Positions 8,026-16,812 of a DNA stretch of 64,000 bases are shown piece by piece. Under the pieces are notes generated by a model that worked only from the letters and a program-made list of their open reading frames with translations, was not told the DNA's origin and did no database searches. Source of the DNA: Streptomyces venezuelae (lineage in GTDB: Bacteria; Actinomycetota; Actinomycetes; Streptomycetales; Streptomycetaceae); the NCBI RefSeq assembly GCF_008642275.1, contig NZ_CP029189.1, forward strand, positions 3,946,501-4,010,500. The letters are read 5' to 3'. The position numbers and the translations under genes are program-made. Numbering within the stretch: position 1 is the stretch's first letter; every line of letters begins with the position of its first letter.

Positions 8026-10305
8026 TCAGAACGCCTGGTCGGCGTCCGCCTTCGACTGCTCGTGCAGCTCGAACCAGATCGACTTGCCCTCGCCGCGCGG
8101 GTCCACGCCCCACGCGTCGGCCAGCATCTCCATCAGCAGCACCCCGCGCCCGCTGGAGGACATCTCCCCCGGCTGGCGCTTGTGCGGGAGCTCGTCGCTG
8201 CCGTCGGCGACCTCGACGCGCAGCCGGCGCGCGCCCAGCTCGCCGACCGCCTCCGCGACCAGCAGCGCGTCGCCGTCGGTGTGCGTCAGTACGTTCGTCA
8301 CCATCTCGGAGACCATCAGCACCGCGGAGTCCACCTGGTCGGCGTCGGCCCAGTCGTGCAGCAGCTCGCGGATCTGCTGCCGCGCGCCCGCGATCCGTTC
8401 GGGCTCCACCTGGGCCACGGTGAGCACGGTGCGGCGCACGGGCCGGGCCGGGTGCGGCAGCGGGGAGCCGGGCCCGCGGTCCGCGCTCTCGCGGCGCAGC
8501 AGCACGACCGCTATGTCGTCCTCGCGGCGGTCGGCGAGCGGGCCGGTGGTGTGGTGCGAGGACGGCCCGTGCACGGCCTGGACCAGCAGGTCGGCCAGCC
8601 TTTCGAGGTGGGCCGGCGCGACGTGTGCCGCCGTGGCGGCCGCCCCGTCCTCGTACGCGGCCTCGTACCCGCCCTCGTACGGGCCGTCGTGCGCGCCCTC
8701 GTGCGCGTCGGACTCCAGGACCGCCCGCAGCCGCGCCCAGCCGGTGTCGAGGTCGTGCCCGCCGGTCTCGATGAGCCCGTCGGTGCAGAGCATCATCGTC
8801 TCGCCGGGCTCCAGGGTGAACCGGGTGGTGGGGTAGTCGGACTCGGGATCGATGCCCAGCGGCAGTCCGCCCGCGGTGGGGCGCATCAGGACGGTGCCGT
8901 CGGCCATCCGGATCGCGGGATCGGGGTGGCCGGCGCGGGCCACCTCCAGCATGCCGGTCCGGGGATCGCACTCCACGTACAGGCAGGTCGCGAACCGCGG
9001 GCTGAGGAAGTCGGAGTCCCGGCCGCCGTCCGGCCCGTACGGGCCGGACTCCGGGGAGGAGCACAGCCCGGCCAGGAAGCGGGAGGCCCGCGAGAGCACC
9101 GCGTCCGGCCGGTGGCCCTCGGACGCGTACGCCCGTACGGCGATCCGCAGCTGGCCCATCAAACCGGCCGCCCGGACGTCGTGCCCCTGCACGTCGCCGA
9201 TGACCAGCGCGAACCTGCCCGACGGCAGCGGGATCATGTCGTACCAGTCGCCGCCCACCTGGAGTCCGCCGCCCGTCGGGACGTAGCGGGCCGCGATCCG
9301 CATGCCGGGGATCTCCGGGCCGAGCTGCGGCATCATCGACCGCTGCAGGCCGGTGGTGAGTTCCCGCTCGGACTCGGCCACGACGGCGCGCTGGAGCGCC
9401 TGGGCCAGCATCCGGGCGACGGTCGTCAGGACGGACCGCTCGTCGGGGGAGAAGGACGCCGGGTGCTTGAAGGCGGCCATCCAGGCGCCCATGGTCCGCC
9501 CGGCCACGATCAGCGGCAGGAACGCCCAGGAGACCCGGTCGAAGCGCTGCGCGAGCGGCCAGGCGGCCGGGAAGCGCCGTTTGTAGTCCTCGGGAGTGGC
9601 CAGGTAGATAGCCCGCCCGGTACGGACGACCTCCGCCGCCGGATAGTCCGTCTCCAGCGGCATGTCGGAGAACGGGCCCTCGTCCCCCGGATCGTGCCCG
9701 TGGTGCCCGATGATCGACAACCGGTCGCCGGCCACCCCGAAAACGGCCAGCCCGTCCGGGCTGAAACCGGGCATCGACAGCGAGGCGGCGACCCGCAGCA
9801 CCTCGGCCGTGGACCGTGCCTCCGCCAGCGCACGGCCCGCGTCCAGCAGGAAGGCCTCGCGGGAGCGCCGCCAGTCGCCCGTGATGGGGGTGTGGGCGGC
9901 CGTGGTGCCGGGCTGCGGCTCGGCGATCTCCTGGATGGTGCCGATCAGCTCGTAGTCCGTGGTCCCTCCCCCGGACTCCGTCCGGGGGGACCCCCCTGGC
10001 GCCCGGTTCTCCACCGGCTTGGAGCGGCTGCGCACGGTCCGCAGCACCCGGCCGTCGACGTCCATGATCCGGAGCCGGGCCTCGGCGAGGGTGCCCTCGG
10101 CGACGGCCATGTTGACGATCCCGTTGATCTCGTTCCAGTCCACCGGGTGGAAGCGGGACCGTACGGTGGCCTCCGGCAGCACCACCGGTTCGGCGGGCAG
10201 CCCGAGGAGCCGGGCGGCCTCTCCGTCGAGAGTGACCGTCCCGGAGGCGTTGTCCCATCGCCACAGACCGGTCGCGATGGCGGCCAGGACGTCCTCGGTG
10301 CGCAC
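8026..10305 (-). CDS. PAS-GAF-SpoIIE phosphatase with C-terminal HATPase domain
   Basis: A 759-aa multidomain signalling protein of the kind that dephosphorylates anti-anti-sigma factors. A PAS-like sensor (about 1-140, LWRWDNASGTVTLDGEAARLLGL) precedes GAF (about 150-310) and the SpoIIE/PP2C domain (about 330-570, with GGDWYDMIPLPSGRFALVIGDVQGH and MLCTDGLIE). An RsbW-like ATPase domain (about 625-755, N box SEMVTNVLTH, G box SSGRGVLLME) completes it. Phosphatase and kinase-like domains in one chain are typical of Streptomyces. The frame is open far upstream, antisense to aspS; the GTG at 10305 is taken as the start because PAS homology begins there. A low-complexity Tyr/Glu/Gly insert lies inside the phosphatase domain. 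Confidence 0.9.
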   Translation of the reverse strand: MRTEDVLAAIATGLWRWDNASGTVTLDGEAARLLGLPAEPVVLPEATVRSRFHPVDWNEINGIVNMAVAEGTLAEARLRIMDVDGRVLRTVRSRSKPVENRAPGGSPRTESGGGTTDYELIGTIQEIAEPQPGTTAAHTPITGDWRRSREAFLLDAGRALAEARSTAEVLRVAASLSMPGFSPDGLAVFGVAGDRLSIIGHHGHDPGDEGPFSDMPLETDYPAAEVVRTGRAIYLATPEDYKRRFPAAWPLAQRFDRVSWAFLPLIVAGRTMGAWMAAFKHPASFSPDERSVLTTVARMLAQALQRAVVAESERELTTGLQRSMMPQLGPEIPGMRIAARYVPTGGGLQVGGDWYDMIPLPSGRFALVIGDVQGHDVRAAGLMGQLRIAVRAYASEGHRPDAVLSRASRFLAGLCSSPESGPYGPDGGRDSDFLSPRFATCLYVECDPRTGMLEVARAGHPDPAIRMADGTVLMRPTAGGLPLGIDPESDYPTTRFTLEPGETMMLCTDGLIETGGHDLDTGWARLRAVLESDAHEGAHDGPYEGGYEAAYEDGAAATAAHVAPAHLERLADLLVQAVHGPSSHHTTGPLADRREDDIAVVLLRRESADRGPGSPLPHPARPVRRTVLTVAQVEPERIAGARQQIRELLHDWADADQVDSAVLMVSEMVTNVLTHTDGDALLVAEAVGELGARRLRVEVADGSDELPHKRQPGEMSSSGRGVLLMEMLADAWGVDPRGEGKSIWFELHEQSKADADQAF
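8649..8708 (-). repeat. five 12-bp repeats inside the SpoIIE domain
   Basis: Units based on CCTCGTACGCGG begin at 8649, 8661, 8673, 8685 and 8697. They encode an acidic Tyr/Gly-rich loop (EGAHDGPYEGGYEAAYEDG) at about residues 532-552. Confidence 0.85.
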
Positions 10306-10438
10306 CCGGCCATCTTTACAGGTCGCATCCGTTACGTGCCTGTTCGCCCGGACCGTTCGGCCGGACCGCCGGACGCATCTGCGCAGGCCGGAGGGAGTGC
10401 CCGCCCCGCCACCTTCCCGGACGGTAACCTTGGGACGG

Positions 10439-10466
10439 TTGAATCCACCCTGGTATCGCGTAGAAC
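10439..10466 (+). promoter_or_regulatory. aspS promoter, probably giving a leaderless mRNA
   Basis: TTGAAT (10439-10444), a 16-bp spacer and TAGAAC (10461-10466) fit a vegetative promoter. The ATG follows at 10477 and no ribosome site is visible, so transcription probably starts at or just before the start codon. Confidence 0.6.
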
Positions 10467-10476
10467 TGGATGACTG

Positions 10477-12297
10477 ATGCATCGGTACAGGTCCCACACC
10501 TGCGGCGAGCTCCGCGCTTCTGACGTCGCCGCCGACGTCCGACTGAGCGGCTGGCTGCACAACCGTCGAGACCTGGGCGGCATCCTCTTCATCGATCTGC
10601 GCGACCACTACGGCATCACGCAGCTGGTCGCCCGGCCCGGCACCGCGGCGAACGAGGCGCTGAGCAGCGTCACCAAGGAGACCGTCGTCCGCATCGACGG
10701 CAAGGTCGTCTCCCGCGGCGCGGACAACGTCAACCCGGAGCTGCCGACCGGCGAGATCGAGATCGAGGTCTCCGCGGTCGAGGTGCTCGGCGCGGCCGCC
10801 CCGCTGCCGTTCACGATCAACACCGACGACGGGGTGAACGAGGAGCGGCGCCTGGAGTACCGCTTCCTCGACCTGCGCCGCGAGCGCATGCACCGCAACA
10901 TCATGCTGCGCTCGGCCGTCATCGCGTCGATCCGCTCGAAGATGGTGGCCCTCGGCTTCAACGAGATGGCGACCCCGATCCTCACCGCGACCTCCCCCGA
11001 GGGCGCCCGTGACTTCGTCGTGCCGTCCCGCCTGAACCCGGGCAAGTTCTACGCGCTGCCGCAGGCGCCGCAGCAGTTCAAGCAGCTGCTGATGATCTCC
11101 GGCTTCGACCGCTACTTCCAGATCGCGCCCTGCTTCCGCGACGAGGACGCCCGCGCCGACCGCTCGCCGGGCGAGTTCTACCAGCTCGACGTGGAGATGT
11201 CCTTCGTCGAGCAGGAGGACGTCTTCCAGCCGATCGAGCGCCTGATGACCGAGCTCTTCACCGAGTTCGGAGGCGGCCGCGAGGTCACCTCGCCGTTCCC
11301 GCGGATCCCGTTCCGCGAGTCGATGCTGAAGTACGGCAACGACAAGCCCGACCTGCGCGCCAAGCTGGAGCTCGTCGACATCACCGACGTGTTCGCGGGC
11401 TCGGAGTTCAAGGCGTTCGCCGGCAAGCACGTGCGTGCCCTGGCCGTCCCGGACACCGCCGCGCAGCCGCGCAAGTTCTTCGACGGCCTCGGCGAGTACG
11501 CGATCTCGCTGGGCGCCAAGGGCCTGGCCTGGGTGCGCGTCGGCGAGGACGGTGCGCTGACCGGCCCGATCGCCAAGTTCCTCACCGAGGAGAACGTCAA
11601 GGTCCTCACCGAGCGCCTGGGCCTGGTCCCCGGCCACGCCGTGTTCTTCGGAGCGGGCGAGTTCGACGAGGTCTCCAAGATCATGTCCGGCGTCCGCGTC
11701 GAGGCGGCCAAGCGTGCGGGCCACTTCGAGGAGAACGTCTTCCGGTTCTGCTGGATCGTCGACTTCCCGATGTACGAGAAGGACGAGGAGACCGGCAAGA
11801 TCGACTTCTCCCACAACCCCTTCTCCATGCCGCAGGGCGGCATGAAGGACCTGGAGGAGAAGGACCCGCTCGACATCCTGGCCTGGCAGTACGACATCGT
11901 CTGCAACGGCATCGAGCTGTCCTCCGGCGCGATCCGCAACCACGAGCCCGAGGTCATGCTGAAGGCCTTCGAGATCGCTGGTTACGAGGCCGAGACCGTC
12001 GAGCGCGAGTTCGCGGGCATGCTGCGCGCGTTCCGCCTGGGCGCCCCGCCGCACGGTGGCATCGCCCCGGGCGTGGACCGCATCGTGATGCTGCTGGCCG
12101 ACGAGCCGAACATCCGCGAGACCATCGCCTTCCCGCTGAACGGCAACGCGCAGGACCTGATGATGGGCGCGCCGACGGTGCTGGAGGAGGCCCGTCTGCG
12201 CGAGCTGAACATCGCGCTGCGCAAGCCGGTCGAGACGAAGGCGGCCGCTGCCGAGCGTCCCGTCGGCGAGGCCGTCCACCCGGACGCGGCGCGCTGA
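10477..12297 (+). CDS. aspS: aspartyl-tRNA synthetase
   Basis: A 606-aa bacterial-type class II synthetase that charges tRNA-Asp. The OB-fold anticodon-binding domain is at residues 1-110 ([26 protein letters not shown]). Class II motifs follow: [17 protein letters not shown], then motif 2 ([19 protein letters not shown]) and the C-terminal motif 3 ([15 protein letters not shown]). The GAD insertion domain lies in between. Length matches the usual 590-610 residues. Actinobacterial AspRS is often non-discriminating and works with GatCAB; the sequence alone does not decide this. No ribosome site precedes the ATG, and a good promoter ends 10 bp before it, so the mRNA may be leaderless. Confidence 0.98.
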   Translation: MHRYRSHTCGELRASDVAADVRLSGWLHNRRDLGGILFIDLRDHYGITQLVARPGTAANEALSSVTKETVVRIDGKVVSRGADNVNPELPTGEIEIEVSAVEVLGAAAPLPFTINTDDGVNEERRLEYRFLDLRRERMHRNIMLRSAVIASIRSKMVALGFNEMATPILTATSPEGARDFVVPSRLNPGKFYALPQAPQQFKQLLMISGFDRYFQIAPCFRDEDARADRSPGEFYQLDVEMSFVEQEDVFQPIERLMTELFTEFGGGREVTSPFPRIPFRESMLKYGNDKPDLRAKLELVDITDVFAGSEFKAFAGKHVRALAVPDTAAQPRKFFDGLGEYAISLGAKGLAWVRVGEDGALTGPIAKFLTEENVKVLTERLGLVPGHAVFFGAGEFDEVSKIMSGVRVEAAKRAGHFEENVFRFCWIVDFPMYEKDEETGKIDFSHNPFSMPQGGMKDLEEKDPLDILAWQYDIVCNGIELSSGAIRNHEPEVMLKAFEIAGYEAETVEREFAGMLRAFRLGAPPHGGIAPGVDRIVMLLADEPNIRETIAFPLNGNAQDLMMGAPTVLEEARLRELNIALRKPVETKAAAAERPVGEAVHPDAAR

Positions 12298-12308
12298 CGT
12301 ACGGCGGT

Positions 12309-12340
12309 AGGTCGGTACGTCCGTACGGACGTACCGACCT
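12309..12340. repeat. 32-bp perfect palindrome after aspS
   Basis: The arms 12309-12324 and 12325-12340 are exact reverse complements (AGGTCGGTACGTCCGT and its complement) with no spacer. It begins 12 bp after the aspS stop. A first terminator hairpin or a protein site are both possible. Confidence 0.85.
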
Positions 12341-12362
12341 GCTGACCTGCTGACCTGCTGAC
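12339..12362 (+). repeat. three 8-bp direct repeats
   Basis: CTGCTGAC is repeated exactly three times, joining the palindrome at 12309-12340 to the terminator stem starting at 12361. Confidence 0.85.
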
Positions 12363-12404
12363 GGCGAAGGGCCCGGGATCCGAGGATCCCGGGCCCTTCG
12401 CCGT
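12361..12404. terminator. bidirectional terminator between aspS and the vWA gene
   Basis: A 21-bp perfect stem pairs 12361-12381 (ending CCCGGGATCC) with 12384-12404, with only 2 nt between the arms. It serves two convergent genes. Confidence 0.85.
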
Positions 12405-12420
12405 GTCCGGCAGACCGGTG

Positions 12421-14349
12421 TCAGAACCGGTCGAGGACGCCCTTGAGGAGGGCCGACGAGGTCAGCTCGGTGGGGGCGGGGCCGGCGTGGAAGAAGCCGG
12501 CGTTCTCGGCGTCCAGCTTGCGCAGGAAGTCGAAGGCCTTCGCGTCGTGGTCACCGAAGGCCACGAACTGCCAGTGGATGCCCGGAGCCGTGGTGGCGGC
12601 GTCGGCCAGTGCCTGGCGGGCGGGCTGGCGGTTGTCGGGGGCGCCGTCGGTCTGGAAGACGACCAGGGCCGGGCCCTCGCCGCCGTCCTTCTGGTAGCGC
12701 TCCACGACGGCCTCGACGGCAACGTGGTAGCTGGTGCGGCCCATGCGGCCGAGCTCGGCGTGGCGGGTCTCGACCCAGGCGGCGTCGTGGCCGTCGAGGG
12801 TCAGGTCGGCGGTGCCGTCCAACTCCGTGGAGAAGAACACGGTGTGCACGGTCGCCGCGTCGTCGAGGTGCGCGGCGAGGGCGAGGGCGTGGTCGGCGAG
12901 GTACTGGGCGCTGCCGTCCTTGTAGAACCCGCGCATCGACCCGGACCGGTCCAGCACGAGGTACACCTTGGCACGGGCCCCGGCCTTGCCCCTGCTCCGC
13001 AGCACCTGCCCGGCGGCCTTGTACGCCCCGGCGACCTCAGGAGCCCGCCGCCGCACGACGGCCGCCCCGTTCGCGGCCCCACCGGTCGCCTCCGGCGCGG
13101 CCTGCGTCTCGGCCTCCTCCGCAGCCGGCGCCTCGTCCTGCGCCTGCGGCGCGGTGGCCTGCTCCGCAGCGGCGGCGGCCGGTTCGGCTTCCGGCGCGGT
13201 GGCCTCGGCGGCGGCCGGTGCGGGCTCGGGCTGCGCCTCGGTGGCGGTGTCCGCCTCCGGCGCTTCGGCCTGCTCCGCGGCGGAGGCCTCGGCGGGCTCC
13301 GCGGCCGGGGTCTCGTCCTGCGCCTGCGGCGCGGTGGCCTGCTCCGCGGCGGTGACCGGCTCGGCAGCGGCAGCGGCCGGTTCGGCCTCAGCGGCGGCCG
13401 GTGCGGCCTCGGGCTGCGCCTCGTTGGCGGTGTCCGCCTCCGGGGAGTTGGCCTGGTCCGCAGTGGCGGGGGCGGGGGTGTCCTGGCCTTCGGCCTCGGC
13501 GGGCTCGGCGGCCGGGGCGTCGTCCTGCGCCTGCGGCGCGGTGGCCTCGGCGGCGGCCGGCTCTGCGGCGGTGGTGTCCGCCTCGGGCTGCTCGGCGGCC
13601 GGGGTCTCGTCCTGCGCCTGCGGTGCGTCGGCCTGCTCCGCGGCGGTGACCGGCTCGGCAGCGGCAGCGGCCGGTTCGGCCTCGGGGGCGGTGGCCTCGG
13701 CCTGCTCCGCGGCGGCGGGGGTGTCCTGGCCTTCGGCCTCGGCGGGCTCGGCGGCCGGGGCGTCGTCCTGCGCCTGCGGCGCGGTGGCCTCGGCGGCGGC
13801 CGGGGTCTCGTCCTGCGCCTGCGGCGCGTCGGCCTGCTCCGCGGTAGTGGTGGTGTCCGCCTCCGGCGCGGTGGCTTCGGCGGCGGCCGGTGCGGGCTCC
13901 GGCTGCGCCTCGGTGGCGGTGTCCGCCTCCGGGGAGTTGGCCTCCGTAGCAGCGGGGGTGTCCTGGCCTTCGGCCTCGGCGGGTTCCGCAACCGGGGCGT
14001 CCTGTGCCTGCGGCGCGTCGGTCTGGTCCGCGGCAGCGGTGGACGGGTCCGCCGCAGCGGCGGGGGTTTCTCCGCCGGGCTTCGCCGCAGGCGCACGGCG
14101 GGCTTCCGGGACCGTGGGGTCCGCCGCCGGGGCGGGGGCGGTGAGGACCGTGCCCGGTTCACGGTCGCGCGGGGTGGACTGCGGCGGAACGGTCGGGTTG
14201 TCGAAGGACGCCGCCACCAGTTCGGCGGCGACGTCCAGAGGGGTCCGTTCCGCCTGGTTCGGGACAGCGGCCGAAGGGGTGTCCGTAGTCTCCGGAACGG
14301 ATTCCGCGGACCGTCCGAATACCTTGCGCAACAAGCTCCGAATACCCAT
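12421..14349 (-). CDS. vWA-domain protein with long Ala/Glu/Pro repeat region
   Basis: A 642-aa protein. It has a short basic N-terminus ([14 protein letters not shown]), a repeat region at about residues 93-430 and a C-terminal von Willebrand factor A domain (about 445-642). The MIDAS motif is DRSGSM with Asp467, and [15 protein letters not shown] follows. The low-complexity part repeats [19 protein letters not shown] and [11 protein letters not shown] and is probably an extended linker. The vWA domain resembles the one at 51944-53257 ([20 protein letters not shown] there corresponds to YLVMDHSGSMSGFYRDGTMQ), which is fused to TerD. The family is linked to tellurite/stress Ter proteins. No signal peptide is seen. 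The ATG at 14349 was chosen because GAAAGG lies upstream. Confidence 0.88.
   Translation of the reverse strand: MGIRSLLRKVFGRSAESVPETTDTPSAAVPNQAERTPLDVAAELVAASFDNPTVPPQSTPRDREPGTVLTAPAPAADPTVPEARRAPAAKPGGETPAAAADPSTAAADQTDAPQAQDAPVAEPAEAEGQDTPAATEANSPEADTATEAQPEPAPAAAEATAPEADTTTTAEQADAPQAQDETPAAAEATAPQAQDDAPAAEPAEAEGQDTPAAAEQAEATAPEAEPAAAAAEPVTAAEQADAPQAQDETPAAEQPEADTTAAEPAAAEATAPQAQDDAPAAEPAEAEGQDTPAPATADQANSPEADTANEAQPEAAPAAAEAEPAAAAAEPVTAAEQATAPQAQDETPAAEPAEASAAEQAEAPEADTATEAQPEPAPAAAEATAPEAEPAAAAAEQATAPQAQDEAPAAEEAETQAAPEATGGAANGAAVVRRRAPEVAGAYKAAGQVLRSRGKAGARAKVYLVLDRSGSMRGFYKDGSAQYLADHALALAAHLDDAATVHTVFFSTELDGTADLTLDGHDAAWVETRHAELGRMGRTSYHVAVEAVVERYQKDGGEGPALVVFQTDGAPDNRQPARQALADAATTAPGIHWQFVAFGDHDAKAFDFLRKLDAENAGFFHAGPAPTELTSSALLKGVLDRF
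13060..14070 (-). repeat. about 1 kb of imperfect coding repeats in the vWA gene
   Basis: Blocks of GTCGTCCTGCGCCTGCGGCG, with shuffled GGTGTCCTGGCCTTCGGCC and GGCGGCCGG elements, recur many times. They encode Ala, Glu, Pro, Gln and Thr. Such arrays vary in length between strains and may be collapsed in short-read assemblies. Confidence 0.85.
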
Positions 14350-14530
14350 GGGCCAGGCCTTTCGCATGTGTGCGTGCGTCATTTGTCCGTGCTGCGCGGA
14401 TGATCCCTGCCCAGAGTGGACACGTAAGGTTATCGGCCGCTGGGGTGGATCTTCGGCAGGGGCGCCTTTCGTGGCGCCCGGCTCCCACACACCCGCACCG
14501 CGTTCCTGAACTGCCGCTCCGACGTGCCGG

Positions 14531-14552
14531 GTTCACCGACCGTTCATCCCCG
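14531..14552 (+). promoter_or_regulatory. PHO box (PhoP site) of the PhoX gene
   Basis: Two adjacent 11-bp direct repeat units, GTTCACCGACC (14531-14541) then GTTCATCCCCG (14542-14552), match the Streptomyces PHO-box unit with its GTTCAYC core. The site is 92 bp upstream of the start of a PhoX phosphatase, the expected kind of target. Confidence 0.8.
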
Positions 14553-14643
14553 CGCCGCCGCTTCGGCGCAACCCGGGCCTACCGTCGCGCCTGGATCGTA
14601 CCGACGCGTTGTCGGCACCCACGCAGCTACTCGGAGGACACTC

Positions 14644-16731
14644 GTGCGCAAGCTTCTGCCGTTCATCGGCAACCCGCATGGGAGCGGCCGGTCCGCTCTC
14701 ACCTGTCGTTACCGCTGTGGCGACGCCTGCTTCCACGAGGTGCCGAACACAAGCGACAACGAGTACGTCGGCGACGTCATAGCCCGCGCCTACTCCCGCC
14801 GGGCGATGCTGCGCTCCGCCGCCGTCGTCACGGTGGCCACCGCGGCCGGTTCCGCCGTGGCGTTCGGCGGCCCGGGGCAGAGCGCCAACGCCACCCCCTC
14901 CGCCGATGCCGCCGCGGCCGCCGCGGGCAAGGGCGGGGACGCGGCCCGGGGTCTGCGCTTCAAGGCCGTCGCGCCGAACACCGACGACAAGGTGACCATC
15001 CCCGAGGGCCACGAGCAGAACGTGGTGATCCGCTGGGGCGACCCGATCGTCAAGGGTGCCCCGGGCTTCAACGCCGACAAGCAGACGGCCGCCGCGCAGG
15101 CCGGTCAGTTCGGCTACAACAACGACTTCCTGAGCCTCCTCCCGCTCGGCGGCGACTACGAGCGTCAGCAGCTGCTCGTGGCCAACCACGAGTACACGGA
15201 CGAGAACCTGATGTTCAAGGCGTACGACGCGGCCAACCCGACCCGCGAGCAGGTCGAGATCGCCTGGGCCGCGCACGGCCTGTCCGTGGTCGCCGTCCAG
15301 GAGGACCACCGCAGCGGCAAGCTGACCGCGATCAGCCGCCACCAGCTCAACCGCCGTCTGACGGCCACCAGCGAGTTCCGGATGACGGGTCCCGCCGCGG
15401 GCAGCGCCCTGCTGAAGACCTCCGTCGACCCCACCGGCACCAAGGTGCTCGGCACCCTCAACAACTGCGCCGGCGGCACCACCCCGTGGGGCACCACCCT
15501 CCACGGCGAGGAGAACTTCAACCAGTACTTCGCGAACGCCGGCCAGGTCACCGACCCGGCCCAGGCCGCCCGCCTGAAGCGCTACGGCATGACCACCGGC
15601 GCCACCGAGCGCAAGTGGGAGCGGTTCGACAAGCGCTTCGACGTGGCCCAGGAGCCCAACGAGTCGCACCGCTTCGGCTGGGTCGTCGAGCTGGACCCGT
15701 ACGACCCGCACTCGGTCCCGCGCAAGCGCACCGCGCTCGGCCGCTTCAAGCACGAGGCCGCGCAGCCCCGCCTGACCGAGGACGGCCGCCCGGTCGTCTA
15801 CATGGGCGACGACGAGCGTTTCGACTACTTCTACAAGTTCGTCTCGTCGAAGCAGATGAAGAAGGGCAACTCGCGCGCCGCGAAGGAGCACAACCTCACG
15901 CTGCTCGACGAGGGCACCCTCTACGTCGCCAAGCTCACCGGTGACTCCCCGGCCGCCGAGCTCGACGGCACCGGCAAGCTCCCCTCCGACGGCGAGTTCG
16001 ACGGCTCCGGCGTGTGGATCAAGCTGGCCACCGGCAACGTCTCGCACGTCGAGGGCATGACCGCCGAGGAGGTGTACGTCTTCACGCGCCAGGCAGCCGA
16101 CAAGGTGGGCGCGACGAAGATGGACCGCCCCGAGGACGTCGAGCCCTCCCCGCGTACCGGTCGTGTCTACATCGCGCTGACCAACAACACCGACCGCGGC
16201 AAGCCCGGCAAGGAAGGCGCCACCGAGGCCAACCCGCGCAACCTGAACAAGCACGGCCAGATCCTGGAGCTCGCCGAGAACTTCGACGACCCGGCGGGCG
16301 ACGGCTTCGCCTGGCGGCTGTTCCTGGTCGCCGGTGACCCGAACGACCCGGCGACCTACTTCGCGGGCTTCCCCAAGGACAAGGTCAGCCCGATCTCCTG
16401 CCCGGACAACGTGGCGTTCGACCCGCACGGCAACCTGTGGATCTCCACCGACGGCAACCAGCTCGGCTCCCACGACGGCCTGTTCGGTGTCGCGACGGCC
16501 GGTGAGCGCCGCGGTGAGCTGAAGCAGTTCCTGACCGTTCCGCGCGGCGCCGAGACCTGTGGCCCGCTGATCCAGGACAAGCGCGTCCTGGTCTCCGTCC
16601 AGCACCCGGGCGAGATCGACGGTGCGTCCGTCGAGAAGCCGCAGTCGGTGTGGCCCGACGGCCCCGGCAAGATCGTCCGCCCCGCGGTCGTGTCCGTCTG
16701 GCGCAAGGACGGCCGCAACATCGGTGTCTGA
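14644..16731 (+). CDS. PhoX-family alkaline phosphatase, Tat-exported
   Basis: A 695-aa extracellular phosphatase that releases phosphate from organic esters. PhoX enzymes use Ca and Fe cofactors. A cytoplasmic-looking 50-residue N-terminus (with C-x3-C-x3-C at residues 21-29) precedes a twin-arginine signal, SRRAMLRS at 51-58, with a hydrophobic Ala/Val core. The body carries PhoX motifs such as VANHEYTDENLMFK, TPWGTTLHGEENFNQYF and YMGDDERFDYFYKFV. Later motifs are MDRPEDVEPSP and SCPDNVAFDPHGNLWISTDGN. The GTG at 14644 was chosen because GGAGG precedes it by 7 bp. A PHO box upstream predicts induction by phosphate starvation through PhoR-PhoP. It converges with a sensor kinase. Confidence 0.95.
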   Translation: MRKLLPFIGNPHGSGRSALTCRYRCGDACFHEVPNTSDNEYVGDVIARAYSRRAMLRSAAVVTVATAAGSAVAFGGPGQSANATPSADAAAAAAGKGGDAARGLRFKAVAPNTDDKVTIPEGHEQNVVIRWGDPIVKGAPGFNADKQTAAAQAGQFGYNNDFLSLLPLGGDYERQQLLVANHEYTDENLMFKAYDAANPTREQVEIAWAAHGLSVVAVQEDHRSGKLTAISRHQLNRRLTATSEFRMTGPAAGSALLKTSVDPTGTKVLGTLNNCAGGTTPWGTTLHGEENFNQYFANAGQVTDPAQAARLKRYGMTTGATERKWERFDKRFDVAQEPNESHRFGWVVELDPYDPHSVPRKRTALGRFKHEAAQPRLTEDGRPVVYMGDDERFDYFYKFVSSKQMKKGNSRAAKEHNLTLLDEGTLYVAKLTGDSPAAELDGTGKLPSDGEFDGSGVWIKLATGNVSHVEGMTAEEVYVFTRQAADKVGATKMDRPEDVEPSPRTGRVYIALTNNTDRGKPGKEGATEANPRNLNKHGQILELAENFDDPAGDGFAWRLFLVAGDPNDPATYFAGFPKDKVSPISCPDNVAFDPHGNLWISTDGNQLGSHDGLFGVATAGERRGELKQFLTVPRGAETCGPLIQDKRVLVSVQHPGEIDGASVEKPQSVWPDGPGKIVRPAVVSVWRKDGRNIGV

Positions 16732-16744
16732 CCGGTCCAGTTGA

Positions 16745-16782
16745 CCCCAGGGGCGTGTTTCACGTGAAACACGCCCCTGGGG
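16745..16782. other. parS chromosome-partition site inside a 38-bp palindrome
   Basis: GTTTCACGTGAAAC at 16757-16770 equals the Streptomyces parS consensus bound by ParB. It forms the centre of a perfect 38-bp palindrome whose outer arms (CCCCAGGGGCGT and complement) look like a terminator stem between two convergent genes. Confidence 0.9.
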
Positions 16783-16812
16783 CATACAGGCCGCAGAACC
16801 ATCCGAAGCCGG

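Noticed and set aside
8026..12279. A continuous open frame of over 1400 codons on the minus strand covering the SpoIIE-type gene and all of the antisense strand of aspS.
   Set aside because: The part opposite aspS has no family motifs and reflects high GC, which removes stop codons. Only the section below 10305 carries PAS, GAF, phosphatase and ATPase motifs.
12403..14403. A rightward 666-codon Gly/Leu/Arg-rich frame opposite the vWA gene.
   Set aside because: It is the antisense of the Ala/Glu/Pro repeat region. The vWA MIDAS motif on the other strand shows which strand is coding.
14533..16785. A 750-codon leftward frame opposite the PhoX gene.
   Set aside because: No domain motifs; it runs through the PHO box and across the GGAGG ribosome site and GTG start of PhoX.
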